From: Candidatus Cloacimonadota bacterium
Lineage (GTDB): Bacteria > Cloacimonadota > Cloacimonadia > Cloacimonadales > PWNZ01
Reading direction: 5' to 3'
Assembly: GCA_003564155.1 (NCBI GenBank)
Contig: PWOA01000001.1
Coordinates: 1-41,677, forward strand
DNA length: 41,677 nt
This document shows positions 8,733 through 17,922 of this stretch, piece by piece. A program made the translations under genes and the position numbers. A model generated the notes under the pieces. That model was given only the letters and a program-made list of their open reading frames with translations. It was not told the origin of the DNA and did no database searches. Every line of letters begins with the position of its first letter. Positions within the stretch are counted from its first letter, which is position 1.

Positions 8733-10352
8733 CTAATCCATAAATGGGTATCGATAATCCTCAGCAGGAACAAAGCATTCTTTGATTGATCGAGCAGAAA
8801 TCCATCTTTGAAGATTCATTGCAGAACCTGCTTTATCATTGGTACCGGATGACCTTGCACCGCCAAAAGGCTGCTGGCCCACAACTGCACCTGTAGGTTT
8901 ATCGTTAATATAAAAGTTGCCTGCACTATGACGTAGTATTGTGTATGCCATACAAATAGCTTTCCTATCCCGGGCGAAGATGGAACCGGTTAAGGCATAA
9001 GGAGAGGTATTGTCACATAATTTCATGATTTCTTGATACTCTTGTTCCGGATAAACATAAACCGTAAGAACAGGTCCGAATATCTCTTCCTGCATAGTCT
9101 TAAAGTATGGATTAGATGTTCTTATGACTGTAGGCTCAATGAAGTATCCTTCTGAATCGTCACACGTTCCACCTAAAATAATTTCTGCTTCTGATGATTC
9201 TCGAGCATAATCTATATAAGACTTGATTTTATCAAAACTCTTTTTATCGATAATTGCATTCATAAAATTGGAAAAATCTTTAACATGACCGATTTTAACT
9301 GTAGCTAACATATCACTGAATTGTTCAAACCATTTATCATATATAGTGTCTGGTATATATAATCTTGATACGGCACTGCATTTCTGTCCTTGATACTCAT
9401 AAGCACCTCTAAGACAGGCTACAACTAAAGCTTTGATATTAGCAGAGACATGCGCTACGATAAAATCTTTACCGCCTGTTTCACCAACGATTCTGGGATA
9501 TGATTTATACTGGTGGATATTGTTGGCAGTTTGTTTCCAGATTTGCTTAAACACTTGAGTACTGCCTGTAAAATGTATTCCGGAAAGATGTGGTGAGTCT
9601 ATAACAATGTTACCAATCTCAGATCCTGATCCGGGAATTAAGTTTATCACTCCATCAGGTAAACCGGCTTCTTGCAAAATCTGCATAATAAAATGGGCAC
9701 TATATACCGCCGTCCCGGAAGGTTTCCAGATTACCGTATTCCCCATCAAGACCGGAGCAGTTGGCAAATTTCCTGCAATCGAGGTAAAGTTGAACGGGGT
9801 AATTGCAAATACAAAACCTTCTAACGCTCTGTAGTCCGTAAAATTCCAATCTCCTTTCGGTGATATAAGTGGTTGCTGTTCATATATTTTTTGAGCATAA
9901 TACGGATTAAATCTCCAAAAATCTATTAACTCACAAGCAGCATCTATTTCAGATTGATGAACATTTTTGCTCTGGCCTAACATGGTAGCGGCATTTAATA
10001 GGTAGCGATATTTGGTTGAAAGTAGTTCAGCAGCTTTAAGGAATATCGCCGAGCGTTGGTAAAATGTCATTTCTTCCCATTCATGTCTAACCCGGACAGC
10101 TATATCAACTGCCTGTGAAATCTCCTTTTCTCTTACTGTATGATATCTGGCTAATACACTTTTATGGTTATGTGGTTCTATACAATCTTTGGTTTTCCCT
10201 GTAAAAACTTCCTTCCCCCCAATTATAGCGGGGATTTCAATTCGATCATTACTCAAGTCTTTGAGCGCTTGTTGTAACAATAACCTTTCATTAGATCCGG
10301 GTGAATATTTAAATACCGGTTCATTTTTTGGTGCTGAAATGGTTAAAAACAT
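8733..10352 (-). CDS. pruA: L-glutamate gamma-semialdehyde (1-pyrroline-5-carboxylate) dehydrogenase
   Basis: The 539-residue NAD(P)-dependent aldehyde dehydrogenase oxidises glutamate semialdehyde/P5C to glutamate, the last step of proline and ornithine/arginine catabolism. Visible landmarks are the nucleotide-site run FTGSTQVFK, the glutamate motif GETGGKDF, the catalytic cysteine in GQKCSAVSRLY, and EEIFGPVLTVYVY. Length and the N-terminal region match the stand-alone P5CDH type, not the bifunctional PutA. I start at 10352 because AAAAGGAGG lies upstream. A longer frame to 10421 has no such site. No proline dehydrogenase lies beside it, so another source of P5C, such as ornithine aminotransferase, is possible. 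Confidence 0.93.
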   Translation of the reverse strand: MFLTISAPKNEPVFKYSPGSNERLLLQQALKDLSNDRIEIPAIIGGKEVFTGKTKDCIEPHNHKSVLARYHTVREKEISQAVDIAVRVRHEWEEMTFYQRSAIFLKAAELLSTKYRYLLNAATMLGQSKNVHQSEIDAACELIDFWRFNPYYAQKIYEQQPLISPKGDWNFTDYRALEGFVFAITPFNFTSIAGNLPTAPVLMGNTVIWKPSGTAVYSAHFIMQILQEAGLPDGVINLIPGSGSEIGNIVIDSPHLSGIHFTGSTQVFKQIWKQTANNIHQYKSYPRIVGETGGKDFIVAHVSANIKALVVACLRGAYEYQGQKCSAVSRLYIPDTIYDKWFEQFSDMLATVKIGHVKDFSNFMNAIIDKKSFDKIKSYIDYARESSEAEIILGGTCDDSEGYFIEPTVIRTSNPYFKTMQEEIFGPVLTVYVYPEQEYQEIMKLCDNTSPYALTGSIFARDRKAICMAYTILRHSAGNFYINDKPTGAVVGQQPFGGARSSGTNDKAGSAMNLQRWISARSIKECFVPAEDYRYPFMD

Positions 10353-10623
10353 TATATCCTCCTTTTCGATTAGTGAAAATTGAACTACCAAATAGCTATT
10401 ACACAGATTAATTATGAACAAATTATTACATCATCTTTCCATCGCCGATAAGCTCTGTATCTAAAACATCTGAACACTCCGTAATTGCAAATTTGATTCA
10501 CTATTATAATAAATGAGTTTTAACTTGCCAAGTAATAACTACGACTAAATACAAGCGAACTTTGTCTAAGTTTAGAAGTGCGAATTTATTAAGACCACTA
10601 TAGTTCCTACGTATTATTAGTGA

Positions 10624-11142
10624 TTACTTTTTAGTAATATCAGACTTAGATCTTATTCTTCTTAAAACTTTCTGCTTAATCTGTCTTGCTTTTTCTCTTG
10701 AAATATTTAATAACAAAGATATCTCGGTTAGTGTCTTGTTCTGGTTAAAGTATAGATCTAGGATTTTTTTTTCATCTTCAGGAAATTCTTCCGGTATATT
10801 TATCTTATTATTAAGGGAATCATTATGATAATTTTCAACAACCGGATCAATTGAATCATTTTTAACGGCATCAAGTGTTTCGTTATAGACTACATTTTTT
10901 CCGGACTCTTTCATCTCCTTATCGACAAGACCAAGAATCCTTTTTTTTATCCAGAAAGTTGCATAAGTGGTAAAAGCAACTCCACGACTGTTATCAAAGC
11001 GTTCTTTCGCTTCCAACAGGCCGATTACCCCTTCTTGATATAAATCATCGAACTGCAACCCTAAATATACATATTTTGCTGCTAAAGATTTAACAAGATC
11101 AAAGTATTCTTCGATGTCAATATCTTTATTCGTACTATCCAT
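10624..11142 (-). CDS. Small sigma-70 family RNA polymerase sigma factor
   Basis: The 172-residue protein has region 2 at residues about 12-80, including DDLYQEGVIGLLEAKERFD and the -10-recognition stretch FTTYATFWIKKRIL. Region 4 is at about 125-168, with a helix-turn-helix ending SREKARQIKQKVLRRI. There is no full region 3 and no region 1.1, so it is an alternative rather than housekeeping factor. The YQEG/TYATFWIKK wording is closer to group 2/3 sigmas than to ECF sigmas. No anti-sigma gene is adjacent. The ribosome site is weak. Its regulon cannot be inferred. Confidence 0.85.
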   Translation of the reverse strand: MDSTNKDIDIEEYFDLVKSLAAKYVYLGLQFDDLYQEGVIGLLEAKERFDNSRGVAFTTYATFWIKKRILGLVDKEMKESGKNVVYNETLDAVKNDSIDPVVENYHNDSLNNKINIPEEFPEDEKKILDLYFNQNKTLTEISLLLNISREKARQIKQKVLRRIRSKSDITKK

Positions 11143-11291
11143 ACTATAAATATAGTCTTTAAAAATTATTAACCAAAATAAATCAACTGTTACAGCAGTA
11201 TAAAAAGTACTACCTTTCGCATCAAGAGTACTAAGCTGATGACAAAATAATAATCAAGTCTGAATTTGTTTTCACTAATCTCGCTTCGATT

Positions 11292-11321
11292 TTAACGATA
11301 TCTTAACAAAACCTTTATGAT
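11292..11321 (+). promoter_or_regulatory. Pho-box-like half sites and promoter of the porin gene
   Basis: TTAACG (11292-11297) and TTAACA (11303-11308) lie exactly 11 bases apart, followed seven bases later by TATGAT (11316-11321), a possible -10 box. The ATG is at 11390. Two further upstream repeats are at best degenerate. The layout copies the stronger array before pstS, suggesting the same regulator. Confidence 0.55.
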
Positions 11322-11389
11322 AAATGAACTAAGTTTCTGTATAACTATGCAAAAATTGAGTTATAAACCGAAAAAAAGGAGAAAAGAAG

Positions 11390-12448
11390 ATGAAGAAAAT
11401 ATTGGTTGCATCATTAGCAATATTAATTTTAGTGAGTGTTTCATTGAGCGGACAGGCACATTTTACCCCTTATGGCAGTGCAAGAATTGGTTATTGGTAT
11501 GAAAACGAAGACGAAGATTGGAGTGGTTTACCCGATGGTTCATTTAACATGAAATATTTTTTACAAGGTAACAGTCGTTTTGGAGCACGATTCAAAGAAG
11601 GAGATAAAAATGGTAGAATCGAATTTGGAGGAACTGGGAATATTCGACTTTTATGGGCAAGCTATAATATGGGGAGCTACACTATCTTGATAGGTCAGGA
11701 TGGAACCATGCTTACTCAAACAGGTACGATGGGTTGGAATTCCGACAACAATTTTGTCGGTTGGGGTGCTATTGATAATAGCCGTAGAGCTCAAATGAGA
11801 TTTGATTTTGATAATGGTTTTGCATTTGCCTTAGTTCAACCACAATTAACAGATATTGAAGTTCCTGGTGATCATAACTACAGTCAAGATAAAAACATAT
11901 TGTTACCAAAGGTAAATTTCGGATATAAAGGAGAAATTGCCGATAATATGACTTTGCATGGAGCTTTTGGGCTGAACACATACCAATATGATGATAATGC
12001 AGGAAATTTTGACGAAACAGTTATGTCTTATGTAGCCGGTTTATTATTAGATATGAAGTTCGATGATATTGGTATCAAGCTTCATGGGAATTACGGTCAA
12101 AATACCGGAAACTACGGTCTAGGTTCACAGACCTACAATAAAGCCCTTTGGGATGCTGTTAATGATGAGATGATCAATGTAATTACGATGGGTGGTTTTG
12201 GTGAATTGTCGTATAAAATGAGCAGTAAAACCCTTCTCACAATGGGTGCTTCATATACGATGTCGGATAGCGACATGTTTGAAGATACAGATTCTGCGAT
12301 GGCAGCTTTCGGTCAAATCAGATATGATATAGGAAATGGGTTTAGAATAAGCCCCGAAATCGGATTACTTGACAGGATGGAAAATAGAAATGGTCAAAGT
12401 CAAGGTAGTTTATTATACTTTGGGACACAATTAAGAATGGATTTTTAG
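11390..12448 (+). CDS. Outer-membrane beta-barrel porin-like protein
   Basis: The 352-residue protein has a clear signal peptide (residues 1-23, ending LSGQA). The mature sequence is rich in Gly, Asn, Asp and aromatics with alternating hydrophobic strands (for example ARIGYWYENED and FRISPEIGLLDRM). It ends in phenylalanine (TQLRMDF), the usual C-terminal signal of outer-membrane barrels. I do not recognise a named porin family. Its upstream Pho-box-like sites and the adjoining phoB/phoR pair suggest a phosphate-starvation-induced anion channel, by analogy with PhoE and OprP; that role is inferred. GGAG precedes the ATG. Confidence 0.8.
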   Translation: MKKILVASLAILILVSVSLSGQAHFTPYGSARIGYWYENEDEDWSGLPDGSFNMKYFLQGNSRFGARFKEGDKNGRIEFGGTGNIRLLWASYNMGSYTILIGQDGTMLTQTGTMGWNSDNNFVGWGAIDNSRRAQMRFDFDNGFAFALVQPQLTDIEVPGDHNYSQDKNILLPKVNFGYKGEIADNMTLHGAFGLNTYQYDDNAGNFDETVMSYVAGLLLDMKFDDIGIKLHGNYGQNTGNYGLGSQTYNKALWDAVNDEMINVITMGGFGELSYKMSSKTLLTMGASYTMSDSDMFEDTDSAMAAFGQIRYDIGNGFRISPEIGLLDRMENRNGQSQGSLLYFGTQLRMDF

Positions 12449-12472
12449 AAGTAGTACAATAATCGTTCGTTT

Positions 12473-12515
12473 AAAGAAGTCAAGTTTCATTAACCTTATG
12501 GAGTTTGACTTCTTT
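12473..12515 (+). terminator. Stem-loop after the porin gene
   Basis: AAAGAAGTCAA (12473-12483) pairs perfectly with TTGACTTCTTT (12505-12515), an 11-bp stem with a 21-base loop, 25 bases after the porin stop. A good T-run is missing after the stem, so termination may be partial or factor-dependent. Confidence 0.5.
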
Positions 12516-12551
12516 GACGACATGTCGTTATCCTCACATCTAAATTACTTG

Positions 12552-12581
12552 TTGACAATATAAAGTGTAGTTTAATTATAC
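12552..12581 (+). promoter_or_regulatory. Likely sigma-70 promoter of the phoB/phoR-like pair
   Basis: TTGACA at 12552-12557 is followed after 18 bases by TTATAC (12576-12581), 23 bases before the regulator's ATG at 12605. The -35 match is perfect and the -10 is fair. No TTAACA repeats are seen here, so autoregulation through the same box is not evident. Confidence 0.5.
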
Positions 12582-12604
12582 TCACATTTATTTAAGGATG
12601 TTTT

Positions 12605-13294
12605 ATGAATAGTAAACTTATCTATATAGTTGACGATGAACCTGATATTTTAGAATTAGTTGATTTACATCTGCAAAAATCAGGGTTTATCACAAAAACA
12701 TTTGAAGATACAGTAGATTTAATAAATACTATAAGAGAAAGAATGCCCGATTTGTTAATCTTAGATTTAATGCTTCCGTTTACCGATGGTTTGGAAATTT
12801 GTAAGACACTGAGAAATGATGACGAGTTAAATCGTATTCCAATAATTATGCTGACAGCCAAAGGTGATGAAACCGACAAAGTATTAGGTTTAGAAATGGG
12901 AGCGGATGATTATATATCCAAACCTTTTTCACCCCGTGAGTTAGTCGCTCGAGTAAAGGCGGTCTTAAGAAGAAGCGAAAGCTTAGAACCTCAAGGGGTA
13001 CTAATAAAAGTAGGAACCAATATGTTAATCGATACTAAGCGTTTCATTGTAAAAATTGGCGGGAATCCGGTGAACCTAACGAATACTGAGATCAAGATCT
13101 TGAAACTATTAACTAGTAGAAAAGGCTGGGTATTTTCTAGAGAGCAAATACTAAATCATCTTTGGGGTCACGATAAGATCGTTATCGACAGAACAATTGA
13201 TGTTCATATAAATCACCTAAGAAAAAAACTCGGTGAAGCAGGTAAATACATTCATAACGTTCGAGGTATCGGGTATAAAATCGATGAGAATTAA
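12605..13294 (+). CDS. phoB: PhoB/PhoP-type response regulator
   Basis: The 229-residue OmpR-family regulator has a receiver domain at residues 1-120 with acidic pocket D10/D11, phosphoacceptor D54 (ILDLMLP) and conserved K106 (YISKPFSP). A winged-helix DNA-binding domain spans about 130-228 (RTIDVHINHLRKKLG, ending VRGIGYKI). It is followed after 47 bases by a PhoR-type kinase. With the pst operon 5 kb away and TTAACA arrays upstream of pstS and the porin, a role in phosphate starvation is the best reading. Sequence alone does not separate PhoB from other OmpR-family members. Confidence 0.85.
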   Translation: MNSKLIYIVDDEPDILELVDLHLQKSGFITKTFEDTVDLINTIRERMPDLLILDLMLPFTDGLEICKTLRNDDELNRIPIIMLTAKGDETDKVLGLEMGADDYISKPFSPRELVARVKAVLRRSESLEPQGVLIKVGTNMLIDTKRFIVKIGGNPVNLTNTEIKILKLLTSRKGWVFSREQILNHLWGHDKIVIDRTIDVHINHLRKKLGEAGKYIHNVRGIGYKIDEN

Positions 13295-13341
13295 CTACGT
13301 AATTTTAATTGGATAAACATTAATTGACTACCTGAGGCATC

Positions 13342-15069
13342 ATGAAAAGTACTATATTCTTAAAGACAGTAGCCGGTTTTATTATCATTTCTCTCATTTT
13401 AGTATTGTCAATCTTGCTTATATCTCACAGACTTATTAGAAGTTATCATCTGGAAAGTGTTCGAGACTATTTAGATGACATTAGTTACTCGATATCCGAA
13501 CCTGTAAGCAATTATGTAATTAACAATGAATACGAGCAACTTGAAAAATATATCCAAAATGTCAGCAATAAGGTTAATTACCGAATAACTGTTATCAAAC
13601 GGAATGGAGAAGTAGTTGCAGATTCAGACGAAAACATCACTCTTATGGATGATCATTCCGGAAGAAAAGAGGTTGTCGATGCTCTTCAGGAAAAAGTTGG
13701 CGAATCCATCAGATATAGCACAACAATCGAATCGGATATGCTTTATCGTGCCATCCCATTATTTGGTAAGCAAGGGGATTTGATTGCAGTTTTGAGAGTC
13801 AGTATTTATTTAGATAGAATAGATACTCTTATCAATTCATTGAAAGCAAGAATATACCTTATAAGTATTATTGTACTATTAATCTCCTTGTGTATTATAT
13901 ATTTATACGTTTATCGGCTAACCAGACCAATCAAAGAATTGACCACAGCAGTAAATAAAATGTCTCAAGGAGATTTTGATGTCAATATCATTTCTCGTAA
14001 TAATGACGATATCGGCTATCTAATACGAGCATTTAATGACATGGCTTTTCGCATAAACAAATTGGTTGATCAACTCACATATCAAAAAAATTCTCTACAT
14101 ACAATTATAACTTCAATGAAAGAAGGGCTCTTTTTGATAGATAAAAACCATAAAATCATTGAAGCAAATAAAAGCTTTAAATCTATTATTAAAGAGAAAG
14201 AAGTTATTAATAAAATCTATTGGGAAGTTATTCAATCTCCTGAACTTTCACATTATATTAGTGAAATTATCAACACTCAGCAAAATCTTTCGAAAGAAAT
14301 TATAATTAATAATATCCATTATCTGTGTAGTGGTTTGGTAACAATCGAAGAAGAAGTTCTAATATTACTTCATGACATAAGTGAGTTAAAAAAAATTGAA
14401 AGAATAAAAAAAGATATAGTTGCCAATGTATCTCATGAAATCCGATCACCTTTAACATCGATTAAAGGTTTTATTGAGACATTGGAAGGCGAGGTAACAC
14501 CTACAGGAAAAGAATATTTGACTATCATTCAAAGAAATATCGGCAGATTAATAAATATTGTCAATGACCTTTTAACTTTATCAAGGCTGGAAAGAGGCGA
14601 TAATTTGGAATTAAAACCAATCCAAATAACTCCTATAATGAATAATGTTATAAAAATATTTAGAAGAAAGATGGCTACAAAACCGGTTTCTTTGAAATTG
14701 ATTTCAAATGATAATTTACCTGATGTAATGGCTGATAGCTTTAAAATTGAGCAGTTACTTACTAATCTTTTAGATAATGCCTCGGAATACACCGAACAAG
14801 GAGAAATAGTTGTTGAAGTAAAAAACAATGACCCTTACGTATCAATTATTGTTAGCGATACGGGTTGCGGTATGCCCTCCAAAGAACTTGAAAAAATTTT
14901 TGAAAGATTCTACGTAGTAGATAAATCTCGTTCAAGAAAATATGGAGGTACAGGTTTGGGATTATCTATTGTAAAACATATAGCTCTACTTCATAATGGA
15001 CATGTATATGTTAAAAGTACTTTAGGAGAAGGAAGCGTTTTCACGATAAATCTCCCTGCCACAATATAA
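13342..15069 (+). CDS. phoR: PhoR-type sensor histidine kinase
   Basis: The 575-residue membrane kinase has TM1 at about residues 8-28, a periplasmic sensor region of about 135 residues, and TM2 at about 168-190. A HAMP domain follows (LTRPIKELTTAVNKMSQGDFD), then a PAS-like domain (about 250-340). HisKA carries the phosphoacceptor H365 in VSHEIRSPLTSIKGF. The HATPase domain has an N-box (LLDNASEYT), a G1 box (DTGCGMP) and a G2 box (GGTGLGLSIVKHI). It should phosphorylate the regulator encoded just upstream. The sizeable periplasmic domain differs from E. coli PhoR, which has almost none, and resembles the PhoR of Gram-positive bacteria. Confidence 0.88.
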   Translation: MKSTIFLKTVAGFIIISLILVLSILLISHRLIRSYHLESVRDYLDDISYSISEPVSNYVINNEYEQLEKYIQNVSNKVNYRITVIKRNGEVVADSDENITLMDDHSGRKEVVDALQEKVGESIRYSTTIESDMLYRAIPLFGKQGDLIAVLRVSIYLDRIDTLINSLKARIYLISIIVLLISLCIIYLYVYRLTRPIKELTTAVNKMSQGDFDVNIISRNNDDIGYLIRAFNDMAFRINKLVDQLTYQKNSLHTIITSMKEGLFLIDKNHKIIEANKSFKSIIKEKEVINKIYWEVIQSPELSHYISEIINTQQNLSKEIIINNIHYLCSGLVTIEEEVLILLHDISELKKIERIKKDIVANVSHEIRSPLTSIKGFIETLEGEVTPTGKEYLTIIQRNIGRLINIVNDLLTLSRLERGDNLELKPIQITPIMNNVIKIFRRKMATKPVSLKLISNDNLPDVMADSFKIEQLLTNLLDNASEYTEQGEIVVEVKNNDPYVSIIVSDTGCGMPSKELEKIFERFYVVDKSRSRKYGGTGLGLSIVKHIALLHNGHVYVKSTLGEGSVFTINLPATI

Positions 15070-15167
15070 CTTTTTCATCTGACAATAATTAGGTTCGGGC
15101 TATACCAATATTAACTCTCGAATGTTTCAAGCCACTAATGATTCTATATCATTATTTGATTTAAAGG

Positions 15168-16859
15168 CTATTTTACTAGTACCATCTTATTGGTAAATAC
15201 ATGTGTATCGGTTTTTAATCTGTAAAAATAAATCCCGGAAGAAACAGGACTATCACTTTCGTCGGTACCATCCCAATTAACTGTATAAGTACCTGATTCT
15301 TGCATTCCATGGTAGATTCTTTTGACTAAACGACCATCGATATTATAAACTAAAATTTTCACACTGGATTTTTCATGTAAACTATATTTAATCAACGTGT
15401 TAGGATTAAAAGGATTAGGATAATTCATTTTTAACTCGGTAACTGTTTGTGATTGTAGTTCACCGATAGAAGTCTCTATCTCAGTAGTAAATGACCATAA
15501 AGGACATTTGACTGCATCTTTTATCATTTTTTCTTCTTTATCTCCATATTTATCAGCAGCTGTTGGAATAATTTGCCAATAATATGTTTGCGAATATGAA
15601 AGCTCTATAGGTATTGATATCCAATAATCAATTTGCTCTTTCTCATAATCGACCCATAAATATTCATCTCTATCAAAATCTTCATTTTTATCATAATATA
15701 CCTTGAATCCTATAGGATCAATATAAAGACTATCAACCACATAACTCCATTTTAGCTGATCTAACTCAACAGAAATGTCCATAGCTTTATTTTCAGGATA
15801 AGGATTACTTGCTGCATTTGGAAATGGTTTTAATCGTTTATCATTTAGAAACTTGAACACCCCTCCTCCTATAGTACCAATATAGAGTTCATCTGCATCT
15901 TCTAGAAATCTGTAATCCATACTCATTGTCATGTAGCGTCCGAAGTCACCTTTAATTATCGACCAATTTTTACCTGCATCGTAACTTATCAGTATTTTAA
16001 TATGTTGATAGACATTTCGTGTATGAACGGTGGCATATACTATATCCGAATTATGTTTGCTAACTGCTAGTCCCCAAAAATCATAACTTAATTCAGGTTC
16101 ATCACATACACAAAAAACTATTTCCCATTCTTTACCGCCATCGACCGATTTAATAATTCTCCCCTCCATACCGACATATAAAACATCACTATTATTGGGA
16201 TCAATAGCTATTATATGACATGCATTATCGCCGGAAGCATCTATATCTATCTGTTTCCAGTTTTCTCCGTAATCTTCGGACATAATCAGGAAAGGTGCAA
16301 AAAATGCCGTCTCACCACCTCCCCAAACTACATTTTGCTTGTTAGGATCAATATGAAGAAAATGAATTCCCATTCCCATATCATGCCATGCACCATAAAC
16401 AAGATCCCACTCATCATCATCATCGGTATATCTAATAACAGAAGCATTCCCACTTGCTAAGATTATTTCTTCATCATTAAAAAAACCTGTGAAATCTCTG
16501 ATTATAAGATTACCTTTAAACTTAACTCCATTCTGAAAATTGACCCAATTCCTACCTCCATCATCAGTTCTGTAAATGTATTTTTCTTCCTGAGCATCAA
16601 TTATACTGACCAGATATGTACTATCGTTAACAACAAATAAACCACCTAACAAAGTTTCCTCAAAACCTAAATTAGCCCAAACAGTATCCGGATCAGTGAT
16701 GTTTTTTCGGAATAATCCGTTATCTGTAGTTGCATAAATATAATCGTTTTCTAGCCTAACCTTAAAAATACTGTAGTCTGATAATCCAAGATACTGCCAA
16801 TCAGCACAAAGAGTTACACTTACCACTACAATCAGTAATACTAAACACATCCTCAACAT
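15168..16859 (-). CDS. Secreted beta-propeller protein with T9SS/FlgD-like C-terminal domain
   Basis: The 563-residue protein has a signal peptide (residues 1-18, hydrophobic LVLLIVVVSVTL). Repeated BNR/sortilin-like motifs of the form S-x-D-x-G-x-x-W follow (SEDYGENWKQI, SVDGGKEWEIV, SYDAGKNWSII), pointing to a beta-propeller. After a fibronectin-like region comes a C-terminal domain of about 90 residues beginning NYPNPFNPNTLIKYSL and ending TNKMVLVK. This is the classic shape of the type IX secretion sorting domain, which overlaps the FlgD-Ig fold. It is probably exported to the surface or medium. No enzymatic residues are recognised. GGGAGG precedes the ATG. It is convergent with the kinase gene. 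Confidence 0.85.
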   Translation of the reverse strand: MLRMCLVLLIVVVSVTLCADWQYLGLSDYSIFKVRLENDYIYATTDNGLFRKNITDPDTVWANLGFEETLLGGLFVVNDSTYLVSIIDAQEEKYIYRTDDGGRNWVNFQNGVKFKGNLIIRDFTGFFNDEEIILASGNASVIRYTDDDDEWDLVYGAWHDMGMGIHFLHIDPNKQNVVWGGGETAFFAPFLIMSEDYGENWKQIDIDASGDNACHIIAIDPNNSDVLYVGMEGRIIKSVDGGKEWEIVFCVCDEPELSYDFWGLAVSKHNSDIVYATVHTRNVYQHIKILISYDAGKNWSIIKGDFGRYMTMSMDYRFLEDADELYIGTIGGGVFKFLNDKRLKPFPNAASNPYPENKAMDISVELDQLKWSYVVDSLYIDPIGFKVYYDKNEDFDRDEYLWVDYEKEQIDYWISIPIELSYSQTYYWQIIPTAADKYGDKEEKMIKDAVKCPLWSFTTEIETSIGELQSQTVTELKMNYPNPFNPNTLIKYSLHEKSSVKILVYNIDGRLVKRIYHGMQESGTYTVNWDGTDESDSPVSSGIYFYRLKTDTHVFTNKMVLVK

Positions 16860-17463
16860 AATCTTATCCTCCCGTTTTGTTACTCGAAATCCGTGTTATT
16901 GAATGCTCAATGATTAAATAATAATCAATACATACCAAAAGAATAGCTGCTTAAATATTTGTCAACTACAATATTCGCAAGAACATATTTCGTTGTAATA
17001 ACTTTTAATTTATTAAATACATAGTTAACCTGGCATAAAAGCACTGTAGCTATGTAAATTACCGGTGAATTAGAACGTTATAATTTGATAAAGAATGATT
17101 ACATATTCAATTATATCATCTTGTACTTCTGGAACATTATTTATAAAATAATCATTTTATACACCTTTGTCATTAATTACCTGATGATAGTTCCTATATA
17201 TTCCGCCATGAGACTCTCATTGAAATACTGAAAAAAAAATTACCCTTCTCGATACCTGTCTACATAAGCATTTGAGTTCATTCAACAATAAGTAAATATC
17301 GAATATTTCAACAAACATCTTGACATACTATGACTAGTTGGCAAAAGTTGATTTAGACTTATCGAAAGATGATTTAAATTTGGAAATGGTCGTTTAATTG
17401 GATTAATTTATTATCTGTTTTTATTAATCTTGAGTTTAAAATATTAAGTGTGTTTATTAAGGT

Positions 17464-17477
17464 GTTAGTTAACTAAC
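17464..17477. promoter_or_regulatory. Perfect 14-bp palindrome, possible operator
   Basis: GTTAGTTAACTAAC is its own reverse complement. It lies 450 bases upstream of the first hydrogenase-cluster gene. It does not match Fnr/Crp (TTGAT-N4-ATCAA) or Rex (TTGTGAA-TTCACAA) consensus sites. A binding site for a dimeric regulator is possible, but such a palindrome can occur by chance in AT-rich sequence. Confidence 0.3.
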
Positions 17478-17611
17478 GGATTTAAACTTATTAGCAAACA
17501 AGTTAGAAAAGGGTATCTTCTAATTTAAAATCGAATTTTGATTTTAGGGGATTTTTTATCGCCTCTGAAAGTGATTATTAACTAAAAATATCACCGTTTA
17601 AGGAGCGAATA

Positions 17612-17818
17612 ATGAGAAGTGGTGTTGTTAGTCGCGGTCACAATAAGCTGCATTTACTTTCGATGGTGGACAGTAGTTTGATCATTCTATTTAATTATGC
17701 TAACGATCTTCATAGATATTCAGTATCCTTAATAAGTTGTTTTATCCAATCATTATCTCATTCAGCAATATTTACAACAGTTGATTCCACTAGCTTAGTT
17801 TTGATTAACTATAATTAA
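17612..17818 (+). CDS. Doubtful small ORF upstream of the hydrogenase operon
   Basis: There are 68 codons, starting six bases after AAGGAG, which is the main reason to list it. The translation is serine- and leucine-rich with no recognised motif and no clear membrane helix. It could be a leader peptide, a decayed gene or chance. It ends 105 bases before the first hydrogenase-cluster gene. Confidence 0.2.
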   Translation: MRSGVVSRGHNKLHLLSMVDSSLIILFNYANDLHRYSVSLISCFIQSLSHSAIFTTVDSTSLVLINYN

Positions 17819-17922
17819 CTATTAACAAGTTGCGGATTATATCATTTGATAGTCATCTGTGTAGAAAGTTATTAACCTTAGAATATCGCTCTTAGGATAG
17901 AGCTAAACATAATGGATGAATT

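Larger units (their letters stand above)
16860..17922. other. Long intergenic region before the hydrogenase operon
   Basis: This 1.06-kb AT-rich gap has no convincing protein gene. It holds a perfect 14-base palindrome (17464-17477), a weak small ORF (17612-17818) and several TTAACT/TTAACA words at 17805-17827 whose spacing (10 and 7 bases) does not fit a Pho box. As it precedes an operon of about 20 kb, it probably carries the main promoter and its control sites, but I could not fix a start point. No sigma-54 GG-N10-GC type promoter was found. Confidence 0.5.

Noticed and set aside
17805-17827. TTAACT, TTAACT, TTAACA words upstream of the hydrogenase block as a Pho box
   Set aside because: Spacings are 10 and 7 bases, not one helical turn each, and the genes downstream have no link to phosphate.
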